From assembly GCA_023146255.1 (NCBI GenBank), contig JAGLCJ010000003.1:62001-126000 (forward strand): a stretch of DNA of 64,000 nt. The letters are read 5' to 3'. Positions 15,667 to 24,993 of the stretch are shown here, piece by piece. The stretch comes from Alcanivoracaceae bacterium. Its GTDB lineage: Bacteria > Pseudomonadota > Gammaproteobacteria > Pseudomonadales > Alcanivoracaceae. Each line of letters starts with the position of its first letter. Position 1 is the stretch's first letter. The notes under the pieces were generated by a model. The model was given only the letters and a program-made list of their open reading frames with translations, did not search any database and had not been told where the DNA came from. The position numbers and the translations under genes were made by a program.

Positions 15667-16290
15667 GTGGCGGCCGTGACACGCGACAGCGGAGACCATC
15701 TGTCAATTGCGTCCCCGGAAGGCCCGGATGACCGTATTCCGGCGCTGATCCGCAGTGCTTTTATCCGACTGGCGGCAGCGCATGGCTACCGCGGGGTAAA
15801 GATGGCGGAAGTGGCGGCCGGTGCCGGCATGTCCCGGCAGAACCTGTACCGCTATTACCGTAACCGGGAGGAACTCTACCGGGCGACGCTGGATGAGCTG
15901 TTCGACCGCTTCTGGCAGGGCGCAGAGCCGCTATTCGAAAACTTCGACGACAGCCTCTCCGAGCAGATTAACCTGATGGCCATGGTGGTGGTGGCACAGC
16001 AGCCGGATATCTTGCGGTTGCTGGCGGACCCTTCCCAGCATGAGCTGAGTTTGTCACTGCTGCGACGCTACTATGCCAGAGTGCTTGGTGCACTGCTGCG
16101 TCAGCGCGGTGTGCAGAATCTGGACCGGGACAGGATGGATGTGATCATCGCCATGGTGTCCGGGGCCTCGCTGGCCGGGTTGCGGCAATGGCTGGAAGCT
16201 GACATGCAGGTGCCGGCTGAGCAGATGGCGCGGATCATGAGCCATGTTTTCAACGGCAGACTGGTGGAGTTGATTGATCGGCCGTCCTGA
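15667..16290 (+). CDS. TetR-family transcriptional regulator
   Basis: A 207-residue regulator with the usual N-terminal helix-turn-helix at about residues 35-65 (VKMAEVAAGAGMSRQNLYRY, then YRNREELY). The C-terminal ligand domain has no recognised subfamily. The start is GTG at 15667, or GTG at 15676; no ATG is available near the domain start. The desaturase gene begins 45 bases away on the other strand, so this is very likely its repressor, responding to an acyl-CoA or similar ligand. That link is inferred from position. Confidence 0.87.
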   Translation: MAAVTRDSGDHLSIASPEGPDDRIPALIRSAFIRLAAAHGYRGVKMAEVAAGAGMSRQNLYRYYRNREELYRATLDELFDRFWQGAEPLFENFDDSLSEQINLMAMVVVAQQPDILRLLADPSQHELSLSLLRRYYARVLGALLRQRGVQNLDRDRMDVIIAMVSGASLAGLRQWLEADMQVPAEQMARIMSHVFNGRLVELIDRPS

Positions 16291-16299
16291 TCTGCATCG

Positions 16300-16337
16300 C
16301 TTTCATATTCTGTAACAGCTTCTCGCCGAGCTGTCAT
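16300..16337 (+). promoter_or_regulatory. Pho-box-like half-sites upstream of the glycosyltransferase
   Basis: Three heptamers resembling the PhoB half-site CTGTCAT lie in one direction: CTTTCAT at 16300, CTGTAAC at 16310 and CTGTCAT at 16331. Spacings are 10 and 21 bases instead of exact 11-base steps, so the match is imperfect. The last site is 35 bases before the start codon. Confidence 0.3.
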
Positions 16338-16371
16338 ATTTCCGGAACATGCCGTCACCACACTGGCGGCC

Positions 16372-17541
16372 ATGAAAACCAATCAGCTGCGTATTCTGTT
16401 TGTGGTTGACGCCATTCAGGGACGAAACGGTGTCGGCACCTATTTTCAGGATCTGGTGGCGCAGTTGCGCGACCGGGTTGAACAGGTGGAACTGGTATCG
16501 CCGCGACTGGACGAACCACACCCCTGTCAGGGGGCATCATTACCGATGCCCGGCGATCCCACCCAGCGACTTTTTTTGCCGAAGATGCGCGAGCTGACCC
16601 AGTTCTTTATCGCCATGAAGCCGCATGTCATCGTTATCCCCGGCCCCGGTATTTTTTCCTTTGCCGCCAGCTGGATTGCCGCGCGTCTGGGCATTCCGGT
16701 TTGCGTCACTCATCAGACCGATTACAACAGTCTGGTTAATCTTTACTGGCGCGGTGCTTTCGCCGGTGTTGCCCGTTTCCTGCTGGCATGGCTGAACCGC
16801 TGGATGTTTCGTCGTGCTGCATCGGTGGCCACCATCAGTGACCCGATGCTGGAGCAGTTGCGCGCGTTGGGTATCGTCAATCCACATCTGGTTGGAACGC
16901 CATTGGCGCCACAGTTTATCCAGAAACCGGTAACGGCTCCGCAAAGCAAGATCAGCAAGGTTCTGTTTGTCGGACGGCTTGCTGCCGAGAAAAATCTGGA
17001 TCATTTCCTTGCCCTGTCAAAAGCCAGGTCGGATCTGCAGTTCACTATTGCCGGCGATGGGCCGTTGCGGCCGATGGTCGAGCGCCATGTGCGGATGCAG
17101 AACAATCTGCGCTTTCTCGGCTGGTGCGCCCGCGACACGGTGGTGGAGCAGGTTGATGAGCATGACCTGCTGATTCTTCCATCAGCCGTGGAGGCGTTCG
17201 GTACGGTGGCGCTGGAGGCAATGGCGCGGCGGCGGCTGGTGATGGTGACGCCGGCCTGTGGCATCAACAACTGGCCGGAGCTGGCGGCGGGATTGTTTGT
17301 CATGCATGCCGGTGAAAGCCCGCGGCAGGCACTGGCGCGTCTTGAGCAGCTTCCGGTGACCGCACGCTGGCAGATGGCTGCGGAAGGTGAGCAGGCAGCT
17401 CGGGCCATCAACGAACAGTGTCTGGGTCAGTGGTCGCAGGTGCTGCGCATTGCTGCCCGTCAGGCCGGCAATTTGCCGCGGCCGTTGCCGTCGCCGGCAT
17501 TTGCGCTGCTGCGCCGGCTCGCTTCTACCTCCGGCGTCTGA
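16372..17541 (+). CDS. Glycosyltransferase family 4 protein
   Basis: A 389-residue GT4, GT-B-fold glycosyltransferase. The N-terminal acceptor domain starts LRILFVVDAIQGRNGVGTYF. The C-terminal donor domain has VLFVGRLAAEKNLD, FTIAGDGPL and the E-x7-E motif EAFGTVALE. Similar enzymes add sugars from UDP- or GDP-sugars to diacylglycerol, phosphatidylinositol or polysaccharide. Its stop overlaps the DUF2334 start (TGATG), so the two are translationally coupled. Pho-box-like heptamers upstream would suit a glycolipid synthase used under phosphate limitation, but the match is weak. No transmembrane segment is seen; a peripheral inner-membrane location is likely. Confidence 0.88.
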   Translation: MKTNQLRILFVVDAIQGRNGVGTYFQDLVAQLRDRVEQVELVSPRLDEPHPCQGASLPMPGDPTQRLFLPKMRELTQFFIAMKPHVIVIPGPGIFSFAASWIAARLGIPVCVTHQTDYNSLVNLYWRGAFAGVARFLLAWLNRWMFRRAASVATISDPMLEQLRALGIVNPHLVGTPLAPQFIQKPVTAPQSKISKVLFVGRLAAEKNLDHFLALSKARSDLQFTIAGDGPLRPMVERHVRMQNNLRFLGWCARDTVVEQVDEHDLLILPSAVEAFGTVALEAMARRRLVMVTPACGINNWPELAAGLFVMHAGESPRQALARLEQLPVTARWQMAAEGEQAARAINEQCLGQWSQVLRIAARQAGNLPRPLPSPAFALLRRLASTSGV

Positions 17542-18284
17542 TGCACGCGCTGCTATCGATACACGATGTCATGCCGTCTTCGCGGGCGGCAGTCAGTGCC
17601 ATGCTGACGCAGCTATTTGTCTCAGTGCCGTTGCTGCGCCCGCAGGACATTACCCTTCTGGTGGTGCCGGGACAGAGCTGGTCTGACGAAGATCTGGACT
17701 GGTTGCGCCGTATGGCGACAAATGGTCATCCGCTCGCCGGGCATGGCTGGTGTCATCAGGCAGTCAGACCGCGTTCGCTGTTTCATCATCTGCACAGTGC
17801 CGTGTTGTCGCGTGATGCGGCAGAACATCTGTCCAGACCGGAGCATGAACTGGTGGCGCTGGTGCTGCGCTGTCACGCCTGGTTTGCACAGCATGAACTT
17901 CCGGTGGGGCCGTTGTATGTGCCGCCGGCATGGGCGTTGGGATCAATCGGCGGGCAAGCGCTGATGTCGCTGCCTTTCACTTTGCTGGAAACGCTGTCCG
18001 GGGTGCAGGACGTTCGCCGTGGAGAGCAGCTTTTGTTGCCGCTGGCAGGCTACGAAGCGGATAACGATTGGCGGGCGAGACTGCTGGCGATCAGTAATCG
18101 GCTGAGCTGGCAGTGGGCGAAGCGCAGCGGCAGGATTGTGCGCGTTGGTCTGCATCCGTTTGATCTGCAGTATCGGCTGGCCGATCACATCATTCGCGAT
18201 CTGAATCGGGTGACGCAGTTCTGTGATTATCCATCGCTTTTTTCTGCGTCCGCGGATGCGGAGGCCTTGCCCTTATCGAGATGA
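17541..18284 (+). CDS. DUF2334 / polysaccharide deacetylase-like protein
   Basis: A 247-residue protein of the DUF2334 type in the polysaccharide-deacetylase superfamily. The N-terminus has SIHDVMPSSR, where an Asp follows a His as in the first deacetylase motif, and later GHGWCHQA, the usual second-motif position with two His. The fold would bind a metal and act on a carbohydrate, though many DUF2334 members are untested. The ATG at 17541 overlaps the glycosyltransferase stop, which suggests both act on the same sugar product. Its last 58 bases overlap the convergent selW-like gene. Confidence 0.82.
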   Translation: MHALLSIHDVMPSSRAAVSAMLTQLFVSVPLLRPQDITLLVVPGQSWSDEDLDWLRRMATNGHPLAGHGWCHQAVRPRSLFHHLHSAVLSRDAAEHLSRPEHELVALVLRCHAWFAQHELPVGPLYVPPAWALGSIGGQALMSLPFTLLETLSGVQDVRRGEQLLLPLAGYEADNDWRARLLAISNRLSWQWAKRSGRIVRVGLHPFDLQYRLADHIIRDLNRVTQFCDYPSLFSASADAEALPLSR

Positions 18285-18556
18285 CCGAGATCGCGCTCCG
18301 GGAACAGCACATCGCGAACCCGGCGTTTCAGTTCGGCAATATCGGGAAAGCCGCCGTCGCGCTTGCGATCCCAGATCAGTTGATCGCCGGCATGAATTTC
18401 GAAAATCCCGCCACTGCCAGGTTCCAGGCTGACCCGCTGCAGGTCGTCACCGAAACTGCTGAGCAGTTCCTGCGCCATCCAGCCGGCACGCAGCAGCCAG
18501 TTACACTGGCGGCAGTAGCGAATCCGGATCTCAGCGACGGGCAAGCTGGCGGTCAT
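18227..18556 (-). CDS. SelT/SelW/SelH (Rdx) family protein
   Basis: A 109-residue thioredoxin-fold protein. The N-terminal CxxC redox motif is in RIRYCRQCNWLLRA, the Cys form of the selenocysteine site of SelW. Next come GSGGIFEI and WDRKRDGGFPD, which are typical of the family. It starts at ATG 18556 (MTASLPVAEI), inside the end of the DUF2238 gene (26-base overlap). The last about 20 residues are low-complexity and overlap the DUF2334 gene on the other strand. Family members bind thiols or partner proteins; a cellular role here is not known. Confidence 0.88.
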   Translation of the reverse strand: MTASLPVAEIRIRYCRQCNWLLRAGWMAQELLSSFGDDLQRVSLEPGSGGIFEIHAGDQLIWDRKRDGGFPDIAELKRRVRDVLFPERDLGHLDKGKASASADAEKSDG

Positions 18557-19121
18557 GGAATTTCCCCAGCAGTAGCAGGGCGGTGACGGCACCGATCAGG
18601 GCCATGAACATGTCCGACTGGGTGTCCCAGACATAACCCTGGGTGCCGAGAAAGGATTCTGCCGCTTCTTCGCTCAGCAAGGCGACCCACCATTCGATCA
18701 GTTCATAGGCGGCACTGATGCCGAGAACGCTGAGTGTGATCAAGGCAAAGCGCCAGCCTTTGCTGGCGACCACATCGAGTCGGATGAACAGTTCCCGCGC
18801 CACCATTGCCGGAACAAATCCCTGCGCCAGATGGCCAAGCTTGTCGTAGTTGTTACGCGACCAGCCGAACAGCTCCGATACCCAATCGCCGGCGGGGACC
18901 AGCGCATAAGTGTATTTGCCACCGATCATCAGAATGATGCAGTGCAGCAAAATCAGCACATAAAGCAGGGGTGTCAGCGGAAAACGCTGGCGAGTGGCGA
19001 GCAGCACAGCCCAGGCCGCCAGCGCGGGAAAGACTTCGAGTAGCCAGGTGGCCCGGTCAAAGGGCTGCCAGCCTGACCAGATCAGGACCAGCCAGAACAG
19101 CCCCTGCCAGATCAGGTTCAT
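18531..19121 (-). CDS. DUF2238 family inner membrane protein (YjdF-like)
   Basis: A 196-residue protein with about six predicted membrane helices. The conserved section reads NNYDKLGHLAQGF and later AAYELIEWW, then GYVWDTQSDMFMALIGA, which together mark the DUF2238/YjdF family. No function is established. It overlaps the YajG-like gene by four bases (ATGA) and the selW-like gene by 26 bases, so these three are one transcript downstream of ispB. The conserved His, Asp and Glu in membrane segments would be the place to look for activity. Confidence 0.88.
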   Translation of the reverse strand: MNLIWQGLFWLVLIWSGWQPFDRATWLLEVFPALAAWAVLLATRQRFPLTPLLYVLILLHCIILMIGGKYTYALVPAGDWVSELFGWSRNNYDKLGHLAQGFVPAMVARELFIRLDVVASKGWRFALITLSVLGISAAYELIEWWVALLSEEAAESFLGTQGYVWDTQSDMFMALIGAVTALLLLGKFHDRQLARR

Positions 19122-19705
19122 GGTGTGGTGATGCTGCCGCTGAGAAAGTTCAGTAGCTTGTCATCGGCCAGCAATTGACGCAGTGCTCGGTCGAGCACCT
19201 CATTGAGCATCATCCGGTTGCGTTTGGCGCTCGGTGTCAGCGGCTGCTCATAGGTATTCCCGGCACGATAAACGCCGCGGAATTCGTCGCCACGATTGTT
19301 GCGGGCCAGTGCGTGCAGTTCGGTTTTGACTTCGACCCGGTTCACCACCGAGCCTTCTTCCGGCACATAGCTGAACTCGACCACGCGGACTTCCAGCTCG
19401 CTGCTGCCAGCGCCCGGGTTGTAGGCGTTGAAGCCCTGCTGTTGCAGACCCTGACGCACTGCCAGCGTGATAGCGCCGGGCATGTCGTTGGCCGGCCGGA
19501 TCAGGCTGGTGTCGCCATAGACGCCGCCACGGGTGCCGAAGGCCGGGCTGTTGCGCTGGTCGATGGTGGTGATGCTGACCGGTTCGTTATTGCCAGCGTT
19601 ACGGGTCACGGTTTCCGGTTTCGGTACGATATCGATCATCTGCGGACTCAGTGCGCAGGCTGACAGGCTGGTGACGAGCAGGGTGGTGCAGAAAAGGCGG
19701 ATCAT
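19118..19705 (-). CDS. YajG-like lipoprotein
   Basis: A 195-residue lipoprotein. The signal peptide ends in lipobox LSAC with Cys17. The ATG at 19705 is preceded by GAGGAG; the longer frame to 19777 would add 24 residues before the signal peptide and is rejected. The mature part resembles YajG-type lipoproteins (ITTIDQRNSPAFGTRGG, AITLAVRQGLQQQGF). Residues after the Cys do not include Asp at +2, so sorting to the outer membrane is likely. It is coupled to DUF2238 and follows ispB by 71 bases. Function is unknown; a link to murein turnover is only suggested for other YajG proteins. Confidence 0.78.
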   Translation of the reverse strand: MIRLFCTTLLVTSLSACALSPQMIDIVPKPETVTRNAGNNEPVSITTIDQRNSPAFGTRGGVYGDTSLIRPANDMPGAITLAVRQGLQQQGFNAYNPGAGSSELEVRVVEFSYVPEEGSVVNRVEVKTELHALARNNRGDEFRGVYRAGNTYEQPLTPSAKRNRMMLNEVLDRALRQLLADDKLLNFLSGSITTP

Positions 19706-19776
19706 CGGTTTCTCCTCATTCCGGTCATTCCGGTGAACAGGTCGCGAGGTGGCCATTATGGCCACCGTGATGGTCA

Positions 19777-20751
19777 TCAGAAATGACGGTTTACGGCTTC
19801 GCGAGCCAGAGCTTCCAGTGTCTCACGGTATGGCGATGCCGGCAGTTCGACCAGCGCGGCCAGCGCCAGTTCGGTCTGCTTGCGCGCCTGGACCATGGTG
19901 TAGTCGAGGCCGCCACTGCTGCGGACCACGGCAAGAATCTCGTCAAGATGGTCCAGACCGCCCTTGAGGATGGCGTTGCGGATCATCGCTGCCTGTTCCG
20001 GCGTGCCCTCGCGCATGGCGTGGATCAGCGGCAGAGTGGGCTTGCCCTCGGCGAGATCATCACCAACATTCTTGCCCAGCTCGCCGGCATCACCGACGTA
20101 GTCGAGCACATCGTCGACCAGCTGGAAGGCGATGCCGAGGTGACGGCCATAGGCGGCCAGCCTTTCGCGCAGTTCCGGGCGCTTGCCGCCAAGGCCAAGT
20201 ACCGCGCCGGTTTCTGCAGCGGACTCAAACATCTTCGCGGTCTTGTGGTGGATCACCCGCATATAGCGCTCCTCCGTGGTGGCCGGATCGCGACAGTTGA
20301 TCAGCTGCAGCACTTCGCCTTCGGAGATGATGTTGGTGCTGTCGGCGAGGATGTCCATCAGGGTCAGGTCGCCGACCTCAACCACCAGCTGGAACGCCCG
20401 AGAGATCAGGAAATCGCCCACCAGCACGCTGGCGGCGTTGCCCCAGACCGCATTCACGGTGGGCCGGCCCCGGCGCAGGCTGGATTCGTCGACGACGTCG
20501 TCGTGGAGCAGGGTGGCGGTGTGCAGGAACTCAATGATGGCGGCGACGTGGATGTGCTTGTCGCCCTGATAGCCGCAGGCCCGGGCCGCCAACACCGCCA
20601 CCAGCGGGCGCAGACGCTTGCCGCCGGAGCCGACGATGTACTCGCCGACCTCGCGGATCATCGGCACATTGGTGTTCAGGCGGTCAGTGATGAATTGATT
20701 GACCGCGGCAAATTCGTCGGCGACGACGGCGTACAGATCTTTGAAATCCAT
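19777..20751 (-). CDS. ispB: Octaprenyl diphosphate synthase
   Basis: A 324-residue trans-isoprenyl diphosphate synthase. The two Asp-rich motifs are DDVVD (84-88) and DDVLD (214-218), with GGKRLRPL near residue 43 and LLHD before the first motif. It makes the polyprenyl tail of ubiquinone by adding isopentenyl units to farnesyl diphosphate. Chain length (C40 or C45) is not certain from sequence. It is divergent from rplU, as in Pseudomonas and E. coli, across 316 bases that hold a hairpin and the rplU promoter. The minus-strand genes after it may share its transcript. Confidence 0.95.
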   Translation of the reverse strand: MDFKDLYAVVADEFAAVNQFITDRLNTNVPMIREVGEYIVGSGGKRLRPLVAVLAARACGYQGDKHIHVAAIIEFLHTATLLHDDVVDESSLRRGRPTVNAVWGNAASVLVGDFLISRAFQLVVEVGDLTLMDILADSTNIISEGEVLQLINCRDPATTEERYMRVIHHKTAKMFESAAETGAVLGLGGKRPELRERLAAYGRHLGIAFQLVDDVLDYVGDAGELGKNVGDDLAEGKPTLPLIHAMREGTPEQAAMIRNAILKGGLDHLDEILAVVRSSGGLDYTMVQARKQTELALAALVELPASPYRETLEALAREAVNRHF

Positions 20752-20848
20752 GGGGGCTTCCGGCTTGGGTGCGGCAATGCTAACAGGGGAGGGGGGCGCG
20801 TCAAGGTGAACAGCTGTTGTGGTTCGGAGAGTAGGGTGCTTGATTCAC

Positions 20849-20887
20849 GGCTCTATGTCCCGGAGCGGGCTTCCGGGACATAGAGCC
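20849..20887. repeat. 15-bp perfect hairpin in the ispB-rplU region
   Basis: GGCTCTATGTCCCGG pairs fully with CCGGGACATAGAGCC around a 9-base loop AGCGGGCTT. The 316-base gap between ispB and rplU holds this element and the rplU promoter, and nothing else recognised. The inner CCGGGAC also ends the arms of the two larger foldback elements near 24.1-24.4 kb. No T-tract follows. Confidence 0.7.
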
Positions 20888-20941
20888 TCCACCCCGCTAA
20901 CCGGCTCGTTCACTGCCGGCCAATGTTTGATCTGGCAACCG

Positions 20942-20971
20942 TTGCCACGGAGCCCCCGGATGGCCTACAAT
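20942..20971 (+). promoter_or_regulatory. Sigma-70 promoter of rplU-rpmA
   Basis: TTGCCA at 20942-20947 and TACAAT at 20966-20971 are separated by 18 bases. The start site would be near 20978, giving a leader of about 90 bases before rplU. Confidence 0.7.
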
Positions 20972-21067
20972 CCGCGCCCCTGAACTCAATCGTCGCCGTG
21001 GCTCGGCAAGTGACCAGTGCCTGTAATCGGGTAGGTCCGCCACAGGGGGCTCTGTAAGGAAAGTGCT

Positions 21068-21379
21068 ATGTACGCAGTAATCAAGACCGGTGGCAAGCAG
21101 TACCGGGTAGAGCAGGGCGACGTCCTGCGCATTGAAAAGCTTGAAGTGGGCACTGGCGAAAACGTCGATTTTGACGAAGTTCTGCTGGTGGCCGATGGCG
21201 ACAAGATCAACGTGGGCCAGCCGCTGATTTCCGGCGCCAAGGTTACCGCAGAGGTGATGTCCCAGGGTCGTCACGACAAGATCCGCATCATGAAGTTTCG
21301 TCGCCGCAAGCACTACCGTCGCCAGGCTGGCCACCGCCAGTGGTTTACGGAAGTGAAAATTACCGGCATCAAGGCCTGA
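21068..21379 (+). CDS. rplU: 50S ribosomal protein L21
   Basis: A 103-residue protein starting [14 protein letters not shown], the standard L21 N-terminus, and ending with the basic [16 protein letters not shown] region that binds 23S rRNA. Length equals that of E. coli L21. A ribosome site AAGGAAAG sits upstream. It is first in the rplU-rpmA unit, with the promoter at 20942-20971. Confidence 0.98.
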   Translation: MYAVIKTGGKQYRVEQGDVLRIEKLEVGTGENVDFDEVLLVADGDKINVGQPLISGAKVTAEVMSQGRHDKIRIMKFRRRKHYRRQAGHRQWFTEVKITGIKA

Positions 21380-21407
21380 ATCGGCGATTCGACGGAGGAT
21401 TTGAACA

Positions 21408-21668
21408 ATGGCACATAAAAAAGCCGCGGGCTCAAGCCGCAACGGTCGCGACTCAGAAAGTAAACGCCTTGGCGTCAAGCGCTTTGGCGGCCAGCTGGTC
21501 AACGCCGGTGAAATCATCGTGCGTCAGCGTGGCACCCAGTTCCATTCCGGTGTTAACACCGGCATTGGCCGTGACCACACTATCTTCGCCACCACTACTG
21601 GCCGGGTGAAGTTTGAAGTCAAGGGTCCGCAAAGCCGCAAGTTCGTTACCATCGAACCGGTTGCCTGA
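21408..21668 (+). CDS. rpmA: 50S ribosomal protein L27
   Basis: An 86-residue protein starting [16 protein letters not shown]. The N-terminal tail that reaches the peptidyl-transferase centre is present, as are GVKRFGGQ and [12 protein letters not shown]. It follows rplU by 28 bases with a GGAGGA-type site (ACGGAGGATTTGAACA). A strong hairpin terminator lies 22 bases past the stop. Confidence 0.98.
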   Translation: MAHKKAAGSSRNGRDSESKRLGVKRFGGQLVNAGEIIVRQRGTQFHSGVNTGIGRDHTIFATTTGRVKFEVKGPQSRKFVTIEPVA

Positions 21669-21679
21669 CACCTGGTTGA

Positions 21680-22963
<1,284 letters not shown>

Positions 22964-22977
22964 TAAACGGAGTGGTT

Positions 22978-24084
22978 ATGGAGCGTCGCGGGCGCTGGGT
23001 AATCAAGATTGGTAGCGCCCTGCTGACCAACAATGGTCAGGGGCTGGATCGTGCGTTGATGCAGTTGTGGGTCGATCGCATGGCCGATCTGCGTCAGCGT
23101 GGCATCGAAGTGGTGGTGGTGTCCTCCGGTGCGGTCGCCGAGGGCATGACCCGTCTAGGCTGGAAAAGCCGGCCGGACTCCGTACATGAACTGCAGGCTG
23201 CCGCTGCCGTTGGCCAGATGGGTCTGGTGCAGGCATGGGAAACCTGTTTCCAGAATCACGGCATGCATACCGCGCAGATTCTGCTTACCCATGATGATCT
23301 GTCTGATCGCAAGCGCTACCTGAATGCCCGCTCGACGCTGATGACCCTGCTTGGTCTTGGCGTTATTCCGGTTATCAATGAAAACGATACTGTGGTCACC
23401 GATGAAATCCGCTTTGGTGATAACGACACGCTGGCGGCACTGGTTGCCAACCTTGCTGTTGCCGAACGACTTGTCATTTTGACCGATCAGGATGGTTTGT
23501 ATGAGCGCGATCCGCGCTCTGATCCGTCCGCGCCGATGATCAAGGAAGCGCACGCTTCTGACCCGCATCTGTATGAGGTGGCCGGGGGCTCGGTGAGCGG
23601 CCTCGGTCGTGGTGGCATGATTACCAAGGTGCGCGCCGCTGAGCTGGCAGCACGTTCCGGTGCCCGAACTCATATCTGTTCCGGACGTAGTCCCGATGTG
23701 CTGACTCAGCTTGCTGACGGGGAAAATCCCGGCACCACACTGCTACCCGACACCTCCGTGTTCAATGCCCGCAAGCAATGGCTTGCCGGACATCTGCAGA
23801 TGCGTGGTCGTCTGATTCTGGATGCCGGTGCGGTGTCACGTCTGCGCGAATCCGGTTCCAGTCTGTTGCCGGTGGGAGTGGTGGATGTGGCTGGTGAGTT
23901 TTTCCGCGGCGAGATGGTTTCCTGCGAGGATGAAAGCGGCAAGCGTATTGCTTGTGGTTTGGTGAACTATGACGCTGAAGAGGCGTTGCTGATTCGTCGT
24001 CGCAAGAGTAGCGAGATTCAGGATGTACTGGGGTATGTCAGTGAGCCTGAGTTGATTCATCGGGATAATATGGTTGTTTTTTGA
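22978..24084 (+). CDS. proB: Glutamate 5-kinase
   Basis: A 368-residue enzyme that phosphorylates glutamate in the first step of proline synthesis. The amino-acid-kinase domain has [27 protein letters not shown] and GTGGM-like [10 protein letters not shown]-terminal PUA domain begins near residue 275 ([10 protein letters not shown]). The ATG at 22978 is seven bases after ACGGAG; GTG at 22972 is less suitable. No proA follows; instead two foldback repeats fill the gap to rpsT. Confidence 0.96.
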   Translation: MERRGRWVIKIGSALLTNNGQGLDRALMQLWVDRMADLRQRGIEVVVVSSGAVAEGMTRLGWKSRPDSVHELQAAAAVGQMGLVQAWETCFQNHGMHTAQILLTHDDLSDRKRYLNARSTLMTLLGLGVIPVINENDTVVTDEIRFGDNDTLAALVANLAVAERLVILTDQDGLYERDPRSDPSAPMIKEAHASDPHLYEVAGGSVSGLGRGGMITKVRAAELAARSGARTHICSGRSPDVLTQLADGENPGTTLLPDTSVFNARKQWLAGHLQMRGRLILDAGAVSRLRESGSSLLPVGVVDVAGEFFRGEMVSCEDESGKRIACGLVNYDAEEALLIRRRKSSEIQDVLGYVSEPELIHRDNMVVF

Positions 24085-24120
24085 TTCTTTTCGGCTTTTT
24101 AGTTTGGCAGTGAACTTCCC

Positions 24121-24233
24121 GACCCTCTCCTCTGTGTGCCCTTTCCGGGACACGCGGCAAGTACATCCCTGTAGCTCCTCTCAGCCATCCCTGGCTTCGA
24201 GGGTCCCGGAAAGGGCACACAGAGGAGAGGGTC
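24121..24233. repeat. Large foldback repeat A (31-bp perfect arms, 51-base loop)
   Basis: The left arm 24121-24151 and right arm 24203-24233 are perfect reverse complements over 31 bases (outer end GACCCTCTCC, inner end TTTCCGGGAC). The loop holds two small hairpins of like design, TACA-TCCC-TGTA and AGCC-ATCCCT-GGCT, so a single strand would fold as a cloverleaf. There is no reading frame. With repeat B it accounts for most of the 425 bases between proB and rpsT. Confidence 0.9.
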
Positions 24234-24294
24234 TAGCAGCTCGCTTCTTGCAAAAATTTTTGAAAAGCAAAAGTCAGGAAAGATGACAATGCGA

Positions 24295-24408
24295 GGTCGG
24301 AGGGCCTGTCAGGGGTTGCCGGGACTGTGTGAGGCATGGATGCCGAACGCAAGCCCCCAGGGACGGGTTCACGGCGTGTCCCGGCAACCCCTGACAGGCC
24401 CTCCGACC
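24295..24408. repeat. Large foldback repeat B (31-bp perfect arms, 52-base loop)
   Basis: Arms 24295-24325 and 24378-24408 are perfect reverse complements over 31 bases (outer end GGTCGGAGGG, inner end TTGCCGGGAC). The loop contains GGCATGGATGCC and AAGCCCCCAGGGACGGGTTC, sequences of a repeat type common in marine gammaproteobacteria. Size and inner arm ends match repeat A but the outer arms differ completely. No gene lies in this stretch. Confidence 0.9.
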
Positions 24409-24456
24409 GGAGACGTTCACTGCCGAGCTTTCATAGAAAGTGTTTTTGCCAGCCAT

Positions 24457-24487
24457 AAAAAAACCGGCCACAAGGGCCGGTTTTTTT
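24457..24487. terminator. Bidirectional terminator downstream of rpsT
   Basis: ACCGGCC-ACAAG-GGCCGGT is flanked by A and T runs on both sides. It ends rpsT transcripts on the minus strand (22 bases past the stop) and could also stop plus-strand transcripts from proB. Confidence 0.92.
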
Positions 24488-24509
24488 ATTCCCGATCGGG
24501 CAACAACAA

Positions 24510-24785
24510 TCAGGCGGCAGCCTGACCCATTGCCTTGATCTTCGCGTTCAGGCGACTCTTGTGACGAGAAGCCTTATTAACGTGGAATTTACCTTTGCGG
24601 GTGGCCTTGTCCAGGACCGATACAGCCGTAGAGTACGCTTGCTGAGCAGACTGCTGGTCACCGGAAGCAATGGCCGCGTTTACCTTCTTCAGGTAGGTCC
24701 GCACCATGGAGCGCATGGCTGCATTGTGCTGACGACGCTTCTCCGCCTGACGAGCACGCTTACGCGCTTGCGGTGAGTTGGCCAA
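24510..24785 (-). CDS. rpsT: 30S ribosomal protein S20, TTG start
   Basis: A 91-residue basic protein, MANSPQARKRARQAEKRR onward, the standard S20 sequence. The codon before Ala2 is TTG (24785-24783), preceded by AGGAGC at good spacing, with no ATG or GTG nearby. E. coli rpsT also starts with UUG, where the weak start takes part in autogenous control by S20. The same control is likely here. It is divergent from murJ, as in Pseudomonas. Confidence 0.97.
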   Translation of the reverse strand: MANSPQARKRARQAEKRRQHNAAMRSMVRTYLKKVNAAIASGDQQSAQQAYSTAVSVLDKATRKGKFHVNKASRHKSRLNAKIKAMGQAAA

Positions 24786-24993
24786 GGTCTTGCTCCTATA
24801 TATCTGGTTAAAGCCGGGTGGCTTCTGGGTTCAACAATGCGGGAGGGAATCGGGAAAGTCCGGGCCCCTGCCCGAAAGGCCCGCAACTATGCCGTCGGCC
24901 CCCGCGCTTGTCAAGGTGATAAAAGGGGTTGTGCTGGCGGACCGAACGGCCATCCGCTACCCTTCGGCGATTATCCGGTCAGATCAGGTCATC

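Noticed and set aside
22978..24084. Possible proB-proA fusion or frameshift
   Set aside because: The frame is a complete ProB with PUA domain; no proA-like sequence follows.
24121..24408. Integron attC sites or a CRISPR array for the foldback repeats
   Set aside because: There are only two elements with different arms, no equal spacers, no GTTRRRY core sites and no integrase or cas gene.
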